64,000 bases of DNA from Nocardioides dokdonensis FR1436 (GTDB taxonomy: Bacteria > Actinomycetota > Actinomycetes > Propionibacteriales > Nocardioidaceae). The translations under genes and the position numbers were made by a program. The notes beneath the pieces were generated by a model. That model did no database searches and had not been told where the DNA came from. It saw only the letters and a program-made list of their open reading frames with translations. Within the stretch, counting starts at the first letter, position 1; each line of letters starts with the position of its first letter. Shown in pieces: positions 1-8,355 of this stretch. The stretch covers positions 1,612,001-1,676,000 of the forward strand of contig NZ_CP015079.1 of the NCBI RefSeq assembly GCF_001653335.1, read 5' to 3'.

Positions 1-1713
1 CCCACTGAGCGATCCCCGCAACCGGGCCAGCAGCCCACCGGGTCCCAGTCCGGTGCTTCCCGGCTGCGCAGCACCTTCCCGATGGCCACCCCCCGGGTCT
101 TCATCCCTGCCGCCGTGCTGGTGGTGCTCTTCGTCGGCGTCGCCGCGATCTTCCCGACCAGGATGGGCGACTGGCTGGCCTCGGCCAACAGCACCGTCGT
201 CGGCAGCCTCGGCTGGTGGTACATCGCGGTGGTGACGTCGTTCGTCTTCTTCTCGATCTGGATGGCGCTCTCCCCGATGGGCGCCATCGTCCTGGGCAAG
301 GACGACGAGGACCCCGAGTTCAGCCTGAAGTCGTGGTTCGCGATGCTCTTCGCCGCGGGCATGGGGATCGGCCTGGTCTTCTGGGGCGTCGCGGAGCCGC
401 TCAACCACTTCGCCAGCCCGCCGCCGGGCACCGACGTGGCGGCCGGCCAGGAGCAGGTGGCCCGCACCGCGATGGACACCACGTTCCTGCACTGGGGTCT
501 GCACGCCTGGGCGATCTACGTGGTCGTCGGACTGGCGATCGCGTACGCCGTGCACCGCAAGGGCCGTCCCGTCTCGATCCGGTGGGCCCTCGAGCCCCTG
601 CTCGGCAAGCGCATCCTGGGCTTCTGGGGTGACGTCGTCGACGTCGTCGCCATCATCGGCACCCTCTTCGGCATCGCCACCTCGCTGGGCTACGGCGTCA
701 AGCAGGTCGGTGCCGGCCTCGGCTTCCTGGGCATCGTCGACGAGGCGTCCACGCCGCTGCTGCTGATCCTGATCACGGTCATCACCGCGATGGCGCTGGT
801 CTCGGTCGTGACCGGGGTCGACAAGGGCATCCGGATCCTCTCCAACCTCAACATGGGTCTGGCCGCACTCCTGCTGGCCGCGGTCCTGGTCCTGGGCCCG
901 ACGGTGTTCCTGCTCAGCGACTTCGTGACCCAGATCGGGTCCTACCTGCAGAACTTCTTCCGCCTCGCCTTCGACGTGCGCCCCTTCCAGGGCCAGGCCG
1001 GCGAGGACTGGCTCGGCGGCTGGACCACGTACTACTGGGGCTGGTGGATGAGCTGGGCACCGTTCGTCGGTGTCTTCATCGCTCGCATCTCCCGGGGCCG
1101 CACCGTCCGCGAGTTCATCCTCGGGGTGCTGCTGGTCCCCACGATGGTGACCTTCCTGTGGTTCTCGGTGCTGGGCGGGACCGCGATCTGGACCGAGATG
1201 TTCGGTGGTGGCGGCCTGGTCGGCGAGGACGGCGTGAGCACCGACCTCGCGCTCTTCCAGCTGTTCGACACGCTGCCGTTGAGCGCCGTGCTGAGCGTCG
1301 TCGCCATGGTCCTGGTCGTGGTCTTCTTCGTGACCAGCTCGGACTCGGGCTCGTTCGTGGTCGGCATGCTGGCCGAGGGCGGCGACCCGAACCCGCCGGT
1401 GTGGAGCCGCGTGTTCTGGGCCGCGCTCGAGGGCATCGTCGCGGGCGTGCTGCTGCTAGCGGGCGCCGGCGGGCTGGCGGCCCTCCAGACCAGCGCCATC
1501 CTGGTGGCCGCCCCCTTCAGCGTCATCATGGTGCTGATGATGATCGCCACCGCGAAGGCGCTGCTCGCCGAGAACCGCGTCATCCAGCGCAAGAAGCGTC
1601 AGTGGCTGGCCTCGCAGATCGCCGACGAGGTGACCGAGGGGCTGCACGAGACCGGGGTGGTGGTGGCCGCCGAGGGCGACCGCACCCCGCGGGCGGGCCG
1701 CCGCAAGCGCTGA
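1..1713 (+). CDS. BCCT family osmolyte (glycine betaine/carnitine/choline) transporter, 5' end outside window
   Basis: Secondary transporter of the betaine/carnitine/choline family, expected to import a quaternary-ammonium osmolyte with Na+ or H+ across the cytoplasmic membrane. About twelve hydrophobic segments are visible, with the Trp-rich family segment YYWGWWMSWAPF followed by the arginine-rich RISRGRTVREF stretch. The frame is open back to base 1 (upstream residues PTERSPQPGQQPTG...), and the ATG at 82 has no ribosome binding site, so the true start is probably upstream of the window; an 82 start would give 543 residues. The C-terminal tail is cytoplasmic and basic (RRKR). A terminator hairpin follows the stop. 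The family call is firm, the exact substrate is not known. Confidence 0.9.
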   Translation, partial: PTERSPQPGQQPTGSQSGASRLRSTFPMATPRVFIPAAVLVVLFVGVAAIFPTRMGDWLASANSTVVGSLGWWYIAVVTSFVFFSIWMALSPMGAIVLGKDDEDPEFSLKSWFAMLFAAGMGIGLVFWGVAEPLNHFASPPPGTDVAAGQEQVARTAMDTTFLHWGLHAWAIYVVVGLAIAYAVHRKGRPVSIRWALEPLLGKRILGFWGDVVDVVAIIGTLFGIATSLGYGVKQVGAGLGFLGIVDEASTPLLLILITVITAMALVSVVTGVDKGIRILSNLNMGLAALLLAAVLVLGPTVFLLSDFVTQIGSYLQNFFRLAFDVRPFQGQAGEDWLGGWTTYYWGWWMSWAPFVGVFIARISRGRTVREFILGVLLVPTMVTFLWFSVLGGTAIWTEMFGGGGLVGEDGVSTDLALFQLFDTLPLSAVLSVVAMVLVVVFFVTSSDSGSFVVGMLAEGGDPNPPVWSRVFWAALEGIVAGVLLLAGAGGLAALQTSAILVAAPFSVIMVLMMIATAKALLAENRVIQRKKRQWLASQIADEVTEGLHETGVVVAAEGDRTPRAGRRKR

Positions 1714-1742
1714 CCCGCTCCCGCTCGCACGACGCCGCACGA

Positions 1743-1783
1743 CGACCGACCCCGCACGCGCACCGCGCCTGCGGGGTCGGTCG
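1743..1783 (+). terminator. Rho-independent-type terminator after the BCCT gene
   Basis: A perfect 14-bp stem (1743-1756 with 1770-1783, left arm CGACCGACCCCGCA) encloses a 13-nt loop and starts 30 bp after the BCCT stop. There is no U-tract, as is usual for actinobacterial terminators. Confidence 0.75.
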
Positions 1784-1859
1784 CGTCGGTGGTCGCAGCG
1801 TCCGCCACCGGGGTCGGCGGGGTCGCGGTGGTCCCCGTGAGAAGCGGCGGCGCCGCGAG

Positions 1860-1865
1860 TAGGGT
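1860..1865 (+). promoter_or_regulatory. -10 element of a leaderless promoter for the DUF4177-RidA operon
   Basis: TAGGGT lies 6 bp before the ATG at 1872, which would place the transcription start on or beside the start codon. No Shine-Dalgarno sequence precedes the gene, and no clear -35 is seen. Confidence 0.5.
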
Positions 1866-1871
1866 GCCGAC

Positions 1872-2030
1872 ATGACCAAGTGGGAGTACCTGACAGCGCC
1901 GATCCTGACGCACGCCGCCAAGCAGATCCTGGACAACTTCGGTTCCGACGGGTGGGAGCTGGTGCAGGTCGCGCCAGGGATGAACCCCGAGAACCTCGTG
2001 GGCTACTTCAAGCGCCCGGTGCAGGGCTGA
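1872..2030 (+). CDS. DUF4177 family small protein (52 aa)
   Basis: A 52-residue protein beginning MTKWEYLTAP and containing NFGSDGWELVQVAPG, the WEY...GWELVQV pattern of DUF4177. Its role is unknown. It matches in size and position the short protein (Rv3678A type) that sits beside the RidA gene in mycobacteria. Its TGA overlaps the ATG of the RidA gene by one base, so the two are translationally coupled in an operon with the NUDIX and beta-lactamase-fold genes. It is short enough to be missed by automatic gene calling; the start is supported by a -10 element 6 bp upstream and by the family N-terminus. Confidence 0.85.
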   Translation: MTKWEYLTAPILTHAAKQILDNFGSDGWELVQVAPGMNPENLVGYFKRPVQG

Positions 2031-2506
2031 TGGCCGCCGAGCACACCGAGCACCCCGAGGAGCGGCTGGCCGCGCTCGGCCTCTCGGTGCCGGAGGTCGC
2101 CGTCCCGGTGGCGGCGTACGTGCCCGCCGTCCGCTCGGGGCAGCACGTCTACACCTCGGGCCAGCTGCCGATGCGCAGCGGCGAGCTGATGGCCACCGGC
2201 AAGGTCGGGGGTGAGGTCACCGCCGAGGAGGCCCAGGCCTGCGCGCAGCAGTGCGCGCTGAACGCCATCGCCGCCGTCAAGGCCGAGATCGGCGACCTCG
2301 CCCGGGTCGTGCGGGTCGTGAAGGTCGTCTGCTTCGTCGCCTCCACCCCCGACTTCACCGGTCAGCCCGGGGTCGCCAACGGCGTCTCGGAGCTGCTGGG
2401 CAAGGTCTTCGGCGAGGCCGGCGTGCACGCCCGCTCGGCCGTCGGCGTGCCGGTGCTCCCGCTCGACGCGCCCGTCGAGGTGGAGCTGCTGGTCGAGGTC
2501 GGCTGA
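2030..2506 (+). CDS. RidA/YjgF/Rv3678c-type family protein
   Basis: A 158-residue member of the RidA (YjgF/YER057c/UK114) superfamily. Canonical RidA proteins hydrolyse reactive enamine/imine intermediates released by PLP enzymes. The fold is recognisable from VYTSGQLPM near residue 42, GKVGGEVTAEEAQACAQQCALN in the middle, and the C-terminal RSAVGVPVLPLDAPVEVELLVEV strand. I do not see the classical RidA catalytic Arg in its usual C-terminal context, so it may belong to one of the Rid subgroups without proven deaminase activity. The ATG at 2030 shares a base with the DUF4177 stop, and its TGA shares a base with the NUDIX start. Cytosolic. Confidence 0.85.
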   Translation: MAAEHTEHPEERLAALGLSVPEVAVPVAAYVPAVRSGQHVYTSGQLPMRSGELMATGKVGGEVTAEEAQACAQQCALNAIAAVKAEIGDLARVVRVVKVVCFVASTPDFTGQPGVANGVSELLGKVFGEAGVHARSAVGVPVLPLDAPVEVELLVEVG

Positions 2507-3375
2507 TGCAGGTCCCGCTGCCGCCGGTGCCGCTGCCGGCCCAGGTGGTCACGCTGGCGCAGGAGTTCGCCGACGGTGCCCGTGAGCCCGCCGAGCCGCG
2601 CAACGCGGCCACGGTGATCCTGATGCGTGCCGGAGCCGCCGGGCCGGAGGCCTACTACCTGCGCCGCCAGTTCTCGATGGACTTCGCCGCCGGGATGGCG
2701 GTCTTCCCCGGGGGCGGGGTCGACAAGCGCGACTTCGACGCCGAGGTCGGCTGGGCCGGGCGTACGCCCGCGGAGTGGGGCGAGCGCCTCGGCTGCGACG
2801 AGGAGACCGCCCGGGCGCTGGTGTGCGCCGCGGTCCGCGAGACCTACGAGGAGTCCGGCGTGCTGCTGGCCGGGCACTCCGACGGCGAGGTGGTCGCCGA
2901 CACCACCGGCGCCGACTGGGAGGCCGACAGGGTCGCCCTGGAGACCCGTGAGCTGGCGATGACCGAGTTCCTCAACCGCCGCGGGCTGGTGCTGCGCACC
3001 GACCTGCTCGGCGTCTGGGACGCGTGGCTGACCCCGGCGTTCGAGCCCAAGCGCTACCGCACCTGGTTCTTCGTGGCCGAGCTGCCCGACGGGCAGCGCA
3101 CCCGCGACGTCTCCACCGAGTCGTCGTCGGTGCACTGGCTGCCCGCTCGGGTCGCCGCGGACCAGGCGGAGGCGGGCGAGCTGGCGATGATGCCACCGAC
3201 CTACCTGACCTCGATCGAGATCGGCGCCCACGACGACCCGGCGGCGGTGCTCGAGACCGCGCGGGGACGCTCGGTGCAGATGTTCACCCCCACCGTGGAG
3301 CCGCTCGGCGACGGGTGGACGCTCACGATGCCCGACCGGCTGCGCCCGCTGCTGGCCCAGCGCAGGCAGGCATGA
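2506..3375 (+). CDS. NUDIX hydrolase with an insertion in the Nudix box (NUDT19-like)
   Basis: A 289-residue NUDIX hydrolase. The Nudix box is split: GGGVDKRD is followed by an insertion of roughly 40 residues before RETYEESGVLL, the RExxEE metal-binding helix. This arrangement is typical of the NUDT19/NUDT7-like group, some of which cleave CoA or acyl-CoA, but the substrate here cannot be read from the sequence. The ATG shares one base with the RidA stop, and its stop overlaps the beta-lactamase-fold gene by 4 bp (ATGA). It is distinct from the conventional CoA pyrophosphatase gene in this window at 8352. Confidence 0.85.
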   Translation: MQVPLPPVPLPAQVVTLAQEFADGAREPAEPRNAATVILMRAGAAGPEAYYLRRQFSMDFAAGMAVFPGGGVDKRDFDAEVGWAGRTPAEWGERLGCDEETARALVCAAVRETYEESGVLLAGHSDGEVVADTTGADWEADRVALETRELAMTEFLNRRGLVLRTDLLGVWDAWLTPAFEPKRYRTWFFVAELPDGQRTRDVSTESSSVHWLPARVAADQAEAGELAMMPPTYLTSIEIGAHDDPAAVLETARGRSVQMFTPTVEPLGDGWTLTMPDRLRPLLAQRRQA

Positions 3376-4199
3376 GCGTGGTGGCGCCCTCGGGCTGGAC
3401 CGGTGGCACCTTCGGCGAGCGGGCCCGCTGCGTGCTGGCTCCGAACGCCGACCACATGACCCTCGACGGCACCAACACCTGGGTGCTGCGCGAGCCGGGC
3501 GCCCGCCGCTCGGTCGTGGTCGACCCGGGCCCCTCGATCCTGAGCCACCTCGACGCGGTGGCCGACGTGGCCGGCGAGGTCGCCGTGGTGCTGCTGACCC
3601 ACCACCACCACGACCACGCCGAGTCGGCCCGCGAGTTCGCCGAGCGCGTGGGCTGCGGCGTACGAGCCCTGGACCCGGCGCACCGCCTGGGCTCCGAGGG
3701 TCTCGACGACGGCGACGTCGTCGAGGTCGACGGGCTCGAGGTGCGCGTGGTCGGCACCCCGGGTCACACCGCCGACTCGCTGTCGTTCGTGCTGCCCGCG
3801 GAACGGGCCGTCCTGACCGGCGACACCGTCCTGGGGCGAGGCACCACGGTCGTGGCGCACCCCGACGGCCGGCTCGGGGCCTACCTCGACTCCCTGGGCC
3901 GGCTGCACGCGCTCGCCGAGGCGCAGGAGGTCGGGACCATCTGGCCGGGCCACGGGCCGGTCATCGACGACGCCGTCGGTGCGCTCACCTACTACCAGGA
4001 CCATCGCCGCGAGCGGCTCGAGCAGGTCGAGGCGGCGGTCGACACGCTGCGCCGGGCACCGCACCCCGAGGGGATCGCGGTCGAGGAGCTGCCCCAGCGC
4101 GTCGTCGAGGTCGTGTACGCCGACGTCGACCCGGTGCTGTGGGGCGCCGCCGAGATGTCGGTGCGCGCCCAGCTGGCCTACCTGGCCGAGCGCCGCTGA
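3372..4199 (+). CDS. Metallo-beta-lactamase-fold hydrolase (LACTB2/Rv3677c-like)
   Basis: A 275-residue metallo-beta-lactamase-fold enzyme. The dinuclear zinc signature THHHHDH lies at residues 76-82, followed by GTPGHT (third ligand), TGDTVLG (bridging Asp) and a late WPGHGP histidine. The C-terminal region resembles the winged-helix tail of LACTB2-type hydrolases/endoribonucleases. It is the last gene of the DUF4177-RidA-NUDIX-MBL operon, with ATGA overlap upstream, matching the mycobacterial Rv3677c region beside crp. Its 3' end overlaps the convergent gene at 4178 by 22 bp. The substrate is unknown; a nuclease or general hydrolase role is possible. Confidence 0.88.
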   Translation: MSVVAPSGWTGGTFGERARCVLAPNADHMTLDGTNTWVLREPGARRSVVVDPGPSILSHLDAVADVAGEVAVVLLTHHHHDHAESAREFAERVGCGVRALDPAHRLGSEGLDDGDVVEVDGLEVRVVGTPGHTADSLSFVLPAERAVLTGDTVLGRGTTVVAHPDGRLGAYLDSLGRLHALAEAQEVGTIWPGHGPVIDDAVGALTYYQDHRRERLEQVEAAVDTLRRAPHPEGIAVEELPQRVVEVVYADVDPVLWGAAEMSVRAQLAYLAERR

Positions 4200-5554
4200 C
4201 GCCAGCGCGCCAGTCCACCGGCGAGTGCGCCCAGGACGAGCAGCACCCCGCCGACGTACCACCACGTCCACGACCGGCGGGCCTCGGCGAACGCGGGGAG
4301 CGGACGCTCGACCGCGGACGCCCCGTCGGTGAGCAGGCCGGTCGCCACCGTGACCGGGCCGGGCAGCTCGCCGGGGTCGCTGCGCGCCACCTGCTCGTAG
4401 GTGGCACCGTCGCCAGCGAGGGTGACGACGCCGATCTGCGTCTCGACGGTGGTCTCGTCGTCGGAGATGTCCGCACCCACCACGGCGTGGGCGGCGTCGA
4501 TCCACTCCAGCACCCGCCAGTCGGTGCCCGCCAGCGGTGCAGGTGTGGCGAGCTGTCGCAGGGGCGTGTCCGGCTCCGTGCGGCTCGCTGTCACCCAGCG
4601 CAGGGAGTACGCGCGGTCGTCGCCGGGGGTCCAGGTGTTGACCAGGCTGCTGACGGACCGGGCGTCGAGGCCGCCGCTCAGCACGACACCCCGGGTGGCC
4701 GGGACGGTGAGGGTGTCGGCACCTGCACGCAGCAGGCGGGTCGAGCGGCTGCCGACCCGCGCGACGGTGGCATCGTCGTCCACGGCCACCGCCAGCGTCT
4801 CGTCCTGTCGCCGGCCCGGGAGCGGCGCCGACCTCGACGACCCCGGGGCGATGAGGCCGCCCGCGGTCTCGTCGCCGTAGGAGCGGCCGCCCCCGTCGTC
4901 GCCGAGGACGGGCTGACCCGTCCAGAGGACGGTGCGTCCGTCGGGGGAGAACCACACGCTGCGCACCAGCACGGGTCGGCCGGCGTCCTCCAGGGGGATC
5001 TCCCGCACCTGGCCCGTGCCCAGGTCGACGAGACCGAGCCCGGTGCGCAAGGTGTCCACCGAGCGCCGGCCGCGCACCCGCGGGTAGGCCAGGGTGGTCC
5101 CGGCCGGGGACAGGGCCAGCGGGTGGACGGTCCCGGTGAGGTCCCGGCCGGTCGCGGCGCCGAAGTCGGGCAGGAGCAGCCGCTGGTACGCCCCGGTGCG
5201 GGCGTCCACCACGACGACCCGCCGCTGGCCCACCACGCTCCTCGGGGCCATCGCGACCGCCTGTGCGCCGACGGCGAGGCCGTCGGTCGGGTTCATCGGC
5301 TCGCCCTCGCCCGGGACCGGCAGGTACGCCGGCAGCGCACCCCGGTCGCCGTCGGCCGGGGCGACCCCGTCCCGGTCGGGCAGCCACGCGAGCGCACCCG
5401 CGACCAGGGCGACCACCACGGCCACGGCCGCCACGACCGCGGCGGTGTCGCGCCGCACGCTGCGCCGGGCGCGGTCCCAGGTGTCGGCCGGCACTCCGGC
5501 CACGGGCGCGCCCTCGGCGATGCGAGCCAGCTCGGACCGCAGCTGCTCGCTCAT
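4178..5554 (-). CDS. Membrane-anchored beta-propeller-like protein, partner of the adjacent sigma factor
   Basis: A 458-residue protein of unknown function. A short cytoplasmic N-terminus (MSEQLRSELARIAEGAP) with a basic stretch leads to a membrane segment at about residues 37-57, a large extracytoplasmic region with repeated strand-turn motifs (DLGTGQVREIPL, FSPDGRTVLWTG) suggesting a WD40/TolB-like propeller, and a second membrane segment near the C-terminus (YVGGVLLVLGALAGGLA) ending in arginines. The start is the ATG overlapping the sigma-factor stop by 4 bp (ATGA), so the two are co-translated. By position and topology it could act as an anti-sigma-like sensor, but no known anti-sigma domain is recognisable. 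Confidence 0.8.
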   Translation of the reverse strand: MSEQLRSELARIAEGAPVAGVPADTWDRARRSVRRDTAAVVAAVAVVVALVAGALAWLPDRDGVAPADGDRGALPAYLPVPGEGEPMNPTDGLAVGAQAVAMAPRSVVGQRRVVVVDARTGAYQRLLLPDFGAATGRDLTGTVHPLALSPAGTTLAYPRVRGRRSVDTLRTGLGLVDLGTGQVREIPLEDAGRPVLVRSVWFSPDGRTVLWTGQPVLGDDGGGRSYGDETAGGLIAPGSSRSAPLPGRRQDETLAVAVDDDATVARVGSRSTRLLRAGADTLTVPATRGVVLSGGLDARSVSSLVNTWTPGDDRAYSLRWVTASRTEPDTPLRQLATPAPLAGTDWRVLEWIDAAHAVVGADISDDETTVETQIGVVTLAGDGATYEQVARSDPGELPGPVTVATGLLTDGASAVERPLPAFAEARRSWTWWYVGGVLLVLGALAGGLARWRQRRSAR

Positions 5555-6090
5555 CGGGCCACCCCCTCGTTGCCGACGGCCCCCGGGTGCCCGGCGGGCC
5601 CCACCAGCTCGGCGAGCTCGGGGGCCAGCGTGCGGATCCGCGCCAACGCCTGCCGGGTCAGCGACTTGGCGGTGCCGGGGCGGATGCCCAGGGCGGCGGC
5701 GGTCTGCACCTCGGTGAGGTCCTCGAAGTAGCGCAGCACCAGCACCGTGCGCTGGCGGCTGGTCAGCCGGGCCAGCGCCTGCTCGAGGGTGAGGCGCAGG
5801 TCGGGGTCCGAGCCGCCCGGCGCGGGGGCGTCGTACGCGCCGAGCGCCTGCTCGGTGAGGTGGCGCCGGGAGCGCCACCACGAGACGTTCTGCGTGTAGA
5901 GGATGCGCCGGACGTAGGGCTCGGGGTCACCGGCCAGGCGCGGCCAGGCGCGGGCCGCCTTGAAGAGCGCTGTCTGCACGAGGTCCTCCGCGAGGTGGGC
6001 GTCCCCCGTGAGGAGGTACGCGGTCCGGGAGAGGGCCGGTGTGCGGGCGCGCACGAACGACTCGAAGTCCACGTCCGGTCCCGAGATCAC
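5551..6090 (-). CDS. SigE-family (ECF-type) RNA polymerase sigma factor
   Basis: A 179-residue group IV sigma factor. Region 2 is visible as AYLLTGDAHLAEDLVQTALFKAARAW (core binding and -10 recognition), and region 4 as LTSRQRTVLVLRYFEDLTEVQTAAALGIRPGTAKS (HTH for the -35). The length and the MISGPDVDFESFVRART start are typical of the actinobacterial SigE-family group. It begins with GTG after a G-rich ribosome binding site. It is transcribed with the membrane protein at 4178 (4-bp overlap). A second gene pair with the same architecture occurs at 39486-40759, so the window carries two such modules. Confidence 0.92.
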   Translation of the reverse strand: MISGPDVDFESFVRARTPALSRTAYLLTGDAHLAEDLVQTALFKAARAWPRLAGDPEPYVRRILYTQNVSWWRSRRHLTEQALGAYDAPAPGGSDPDLRLTLEQALARLTSRQRTVLVLRYFEDLTEVQTAAALGIRPGTAKSLTRQALARIRTLAPELAELVGPAGHPGAVGNEGVAR

Positions 6091-6197
6091 CCGATCACCC
6101 CTCTCTCACCCAGGCATACGCGCCGGAGGCAGGGTGCGGGGGTCGGTCGGCCCGGACTTTCTCGACGGAGGCGGTGTCGCTCCTGCAGGGGGACGCG

Positions 6198-6875
6198 TCA
6201 GCGGGCCCGGCGCGACATCCGCTCGACGTCCATGATGACGACCGAACGGGGCTCCAGGCGCAGCCAGCCGCGCGAGGCGAAGTCGGCGAGCGCCTTGTTG
6301 ACCGTCTCGCGGGAGGCGCCGACCAGCTGGGCGAGCTCCTCCTGGGTGAGGTCGTGGTGGACGTGCACGCCGTCGTCGGCGGTGCGCCCGAAGCGGTCGG
6401 CGAGGTCGAGCAGCGCCTTGGCGACCCGGCCGGGCACGTCGGAGAAGACCAGGTCGGCCACGACGTCGTTGGCCTTGCGCAGTCGGCCGGCGAGCTGGTT
6501 CAGCAGGCCGCGGGCCACGACGGGGCGCCCCTCGAGCCAGCGCAGCAGGTCCTCGTGGGACAGCGAGGCGAAGGAGGCGTCGGTGACCGCAGTGACGGTG
6601 GCCGAGCGCGGGCCCGGGTCGAAGAGCGACAGCTCGCCGAACATCTGGCCGGGGCCGAGGATCGCCAGCAGGTTCTCGCGCCCGTCGGAGGACGTGCGGC
6701 CCAGCTTCACCTTGCCCTCGAGCACGACGTAGAGCTTGTCGCCGGAGTCGCCCTCGCGGAACAACACGTCACCGCGACGCAACCGGCTCTCGGTCATGGA
6801 CGTGCGCAGCGCGGACGCGGCCTCGTCGTCCAGAGCGCTGAAGAGTGGTGCCTGACGCAGTACGTCGTTGTCCAC
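6198..6875 (-). CDS. crp: Crp/Fnr family cAMP receptor-type global regulator
   Basis: A 225-residue CRP-family activator/repressor. The cyclic-nucleotide pocket is seen in FGELSLFDPGPRSATVTA (residues 79-96; Glu81 and Arg90 are the expected cAMP contacts), the dimer helix follows, and the C-terminal winged helix contains TQEELAQLVGASRETVNKAL (177-196), close to mycobacterial Crp (Rv3676) and corynebacterial GlxR as I remember them. It begins with GTG behind a strong AGGAGG. It is divergent from nth, as in mycobacteria. Its likely targets include the CRP-like boxes before the symporter operon at 16307-16585. A 17-bp palindrome (6897-6913) lies 22 bp upstream of the start. Confidence 0.93.
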   Translation of the reverse strand: MDNDVLRQAPLFSALDDEAASALRTSMTESRLRRGDVLFREGDSGDKLYVVLEGKVKLGRTSSDGRENLLAILGPGQMFGELSLFDPGPRSATVTAVTDASFASLSHEDLLRWLEGRPVVARGLLNQLAGRLRKANDVVADLVFSDVPGRVAKALLDLADRFGRTADDGVHVHHDLTQEELAQLVGASRETVNKALADFASRGWLRLEPRSVVIMDVERMSRRAR

Positions 6876-6896
6876 CGGACCTCCTGGAGTACGTGC

Positions 6897-6913
6897 GGTG
6901 ATGTGCCGTCACC
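6897..6913. promoter_or_regulatory. 17-bp palindrome upstream of crp
   Basis: GGTGA-N7-TCACC, a perfect inverted repeat 22 bp before the crp GTG. It resembles a CRP box but has a 7-bp rather than 6-bp spacer. It could be an autoregulatory site or the binding site of another factor. A TAGGAT -10 candidate for crp is at 6938-6943 on the minus strand. Confidence 0.35.
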
Positions 6914-7024
6914 CGCGCAGGATGCACGGACCTGGGCATCCTATCCAGTGGACTTGGTCACACGTGCCACCGGGACGGTCGTGGCGCGGCGACCGCGGCG
7001 GCCACAGGTGTCGGTCTCGTCTCG

Positions 7025-7030
7025 TACCCT
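7025..7030 (+). promoter_or_regulatory. -10 element of a leaderless nth promoter
   Basis: TACCCT ends 6 bp before the GTG start of nth at 7037, and no Shine-Dalgarno is present, suggesting a leaderless transcript. Confidence 0.5.
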
Positions 7031-7036
7031 TGCCGC

Positions 7037-7741
7037 GTGCCCGACCCCGAGACCCCCACCGCGCTCGTGCGCCGCGCGCGCAAGACGGACCGGGTCCTGG
7101 CCGAGACCTACCCCGAGGCGCGCTGCGAGCTCGACTTCGAGGACCCCTTCCAGCTCCTGGTGGTCACCGTGCTGTCCGCCCAGACCACCGACCGACGGGT
7201 CAACGCCGTGCGGCCCACGCTCTTCGCGGCCTACCCCGACGCCCCGTCGATGGCGGCCGCAGACAGGGCCCGGCTCGAGGAGATCGTCGGTCCCCTGGGC
7301 TTCTTCCGGGCCAAGACCGAGTCCCTCCTCAAGCTCTCGGCCCACCTCGTCGAGCACCACGACGGACAGGTGCCGCCGCGGCTGGTCGACCTGGTGAAGC
7401 TGCCCGGCGTGGGGCGCAAGACCGCCAACGTGGTGCTCGGCAACGCCTTCGACGTCCCCGGCATCACCGTCGACACCCACTTCGGTCGCCTGGCCCGGCG
7501 GCTGGGCTGGACCGAGGAGACCGATCCGGTCAAGGTCGAGCACGCCGTCGGGGCGCTGTTCCCGAAGAAGGACTGGACGATGCTCAGCCACCGCCTGATC
7601 TGGCACGGACGGCGGCGCTGCCACGCCCAGCGTCCTGCGTGCGGTGCCTGCCCGGTGGCGCGCTGGTGCCCGTCGTACGGCGAGGGCCCGACCGACCCCG
7701 AGACCGCGGCGAAGCTCGTGAAGACCGAGGCGCGCCGATGA
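7037..7741 (+). CDS. nth: Endonuclease III (DNA glycosylase/AP lyase)
   Basis: A 234-residue base-excision-repair enzyme that removes oxidised pyrimidines and cleaves AP sites. The helix-hairpin-helix [14 protein letters not shown] carries the catalytic Lys128, and TVDTHF carries the catalytic Asp146. The C-terminal [4Fe-4S] loop is intact: C195-x6-C202-x2-C205-x5-C211. The GTG start at 7037 is chosen because a -10 hexamer lies 6 bp upstream and the protein aligns from there. It is the first gene of a coupled run (ATGA overlap) with the thioredoxin-like lipoprotein, as in the mycobacterial Rv3674c-Rv3671c region. Confidence 0.95.
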   Translation: MPDPETPTALVRRARKTDRVLAETYPEARCELDFEDPFQLLVVTVLSAQTTDRRVNAVRPTLFAAYPDAPSMAAADRARLEEIVGPLGFFRAKTESLLKLSAHLVEHHDGQVPPRLVDLVKLPGVGRKTANVVLGNAFDVPGITVDTHFGRLARRLGWTEETDPVKVEHAVGALFPKKDWTMLSHRLIWHGRRRCHAQRPACGACPVARWCPSYGEGPTDPETAAKLVKTEARR

Positions 7742-8355
7742 CCCGACGTCCCCTCGCGATCGTCCTGGCGACGGCCGCGCTGGTGCTGGGCGCCTGCGGG
7801 GGAGGGGACGGCTCGTTCGTCCCCGCCCCGGGTCCGGCCCGGATCGACGTCGAGACCCCGGCCCTGCGCGACATGAAGGCCGAGGCCGGGATCGAGGACT
7901 GCCGACCGGGCACCGGCGCGCCGGTCGAGGGAGGGCTCCCCGAGCTCGAGCTGGCCTGCTTCGGCGGCGGCCCGGGCGTCGACCTGTCCGCGCTGCGCGG
8001 ACCGCTGGTCCTCAACGCCTGGTTCGCCACCTGCGCCCCCTGCAAGCGCGAGCTGCCGGTGCTGCAGGACTTCTACGAGCAGCACGGCGACGAGGTGGAC
8101 GTCCTCGGCGTCGACTACGCCGACCCGATCACCGAGGGCGCGATGCAGCTGCTGACCCGCAGCGGCGTGACCTACCCCCAGGTGGCCGACACGCAGGGAG
8201 ACCTCAGCGTCGACCCGGTCGTGCGTGCCGTCGCCTTCCCCACCACGGTCCTGGTGGGCGCGGACGGCACCGTCGAGGCGGTGCTGCCGATGGAGATCCG
8301 CAGCGTCGAACAGCTCGAGGACCTCGTGGCCGAGCACCTCGGGGTGCGGCTGTGA
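7738..8355 (+). CDS. TlpA-like thioredoxin-fold lipoprotein
   Basis: A 205-residue exported lipoprotein: signal peptide [20 protein letters not shown] with lipobox LGAC at residues 17-20, then a TlpA/ResA-type thioredoxin domain with the active site ATCAPCKRE (CxxC) and a cis-Pro region AFPTTVLVG. It should act outside the membrane in thiol reduction or cytochrome/envelope redox maintenance. The N-terminal insert contains another cysteine pair (EDC...LAC). It overlaps nth by 4 bp upstream (ATGA) and the CoA pyrophosphatase gene by 4 bp downstream (GTGA). Matches Rv3673c by position. Confidence 0.88.
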   Translation: MTRRPLAIVLATAALVLGACGGGDGSFVPAPGPARIDVETPALRDMKAEAGIEDCRPGTGAPVEGGLPELELACFGGGPGVDLSALRGPLVLNAWFATCAPCKRELPVLQDFYEQHGDEVDVLGVDYADPITEGAMQLLTRSGVTYPQVADTQGDLSVDPVVRAVAFPTTVLVGADGTVEAVLPMEIRSVEQLEDLVAEHLGVRL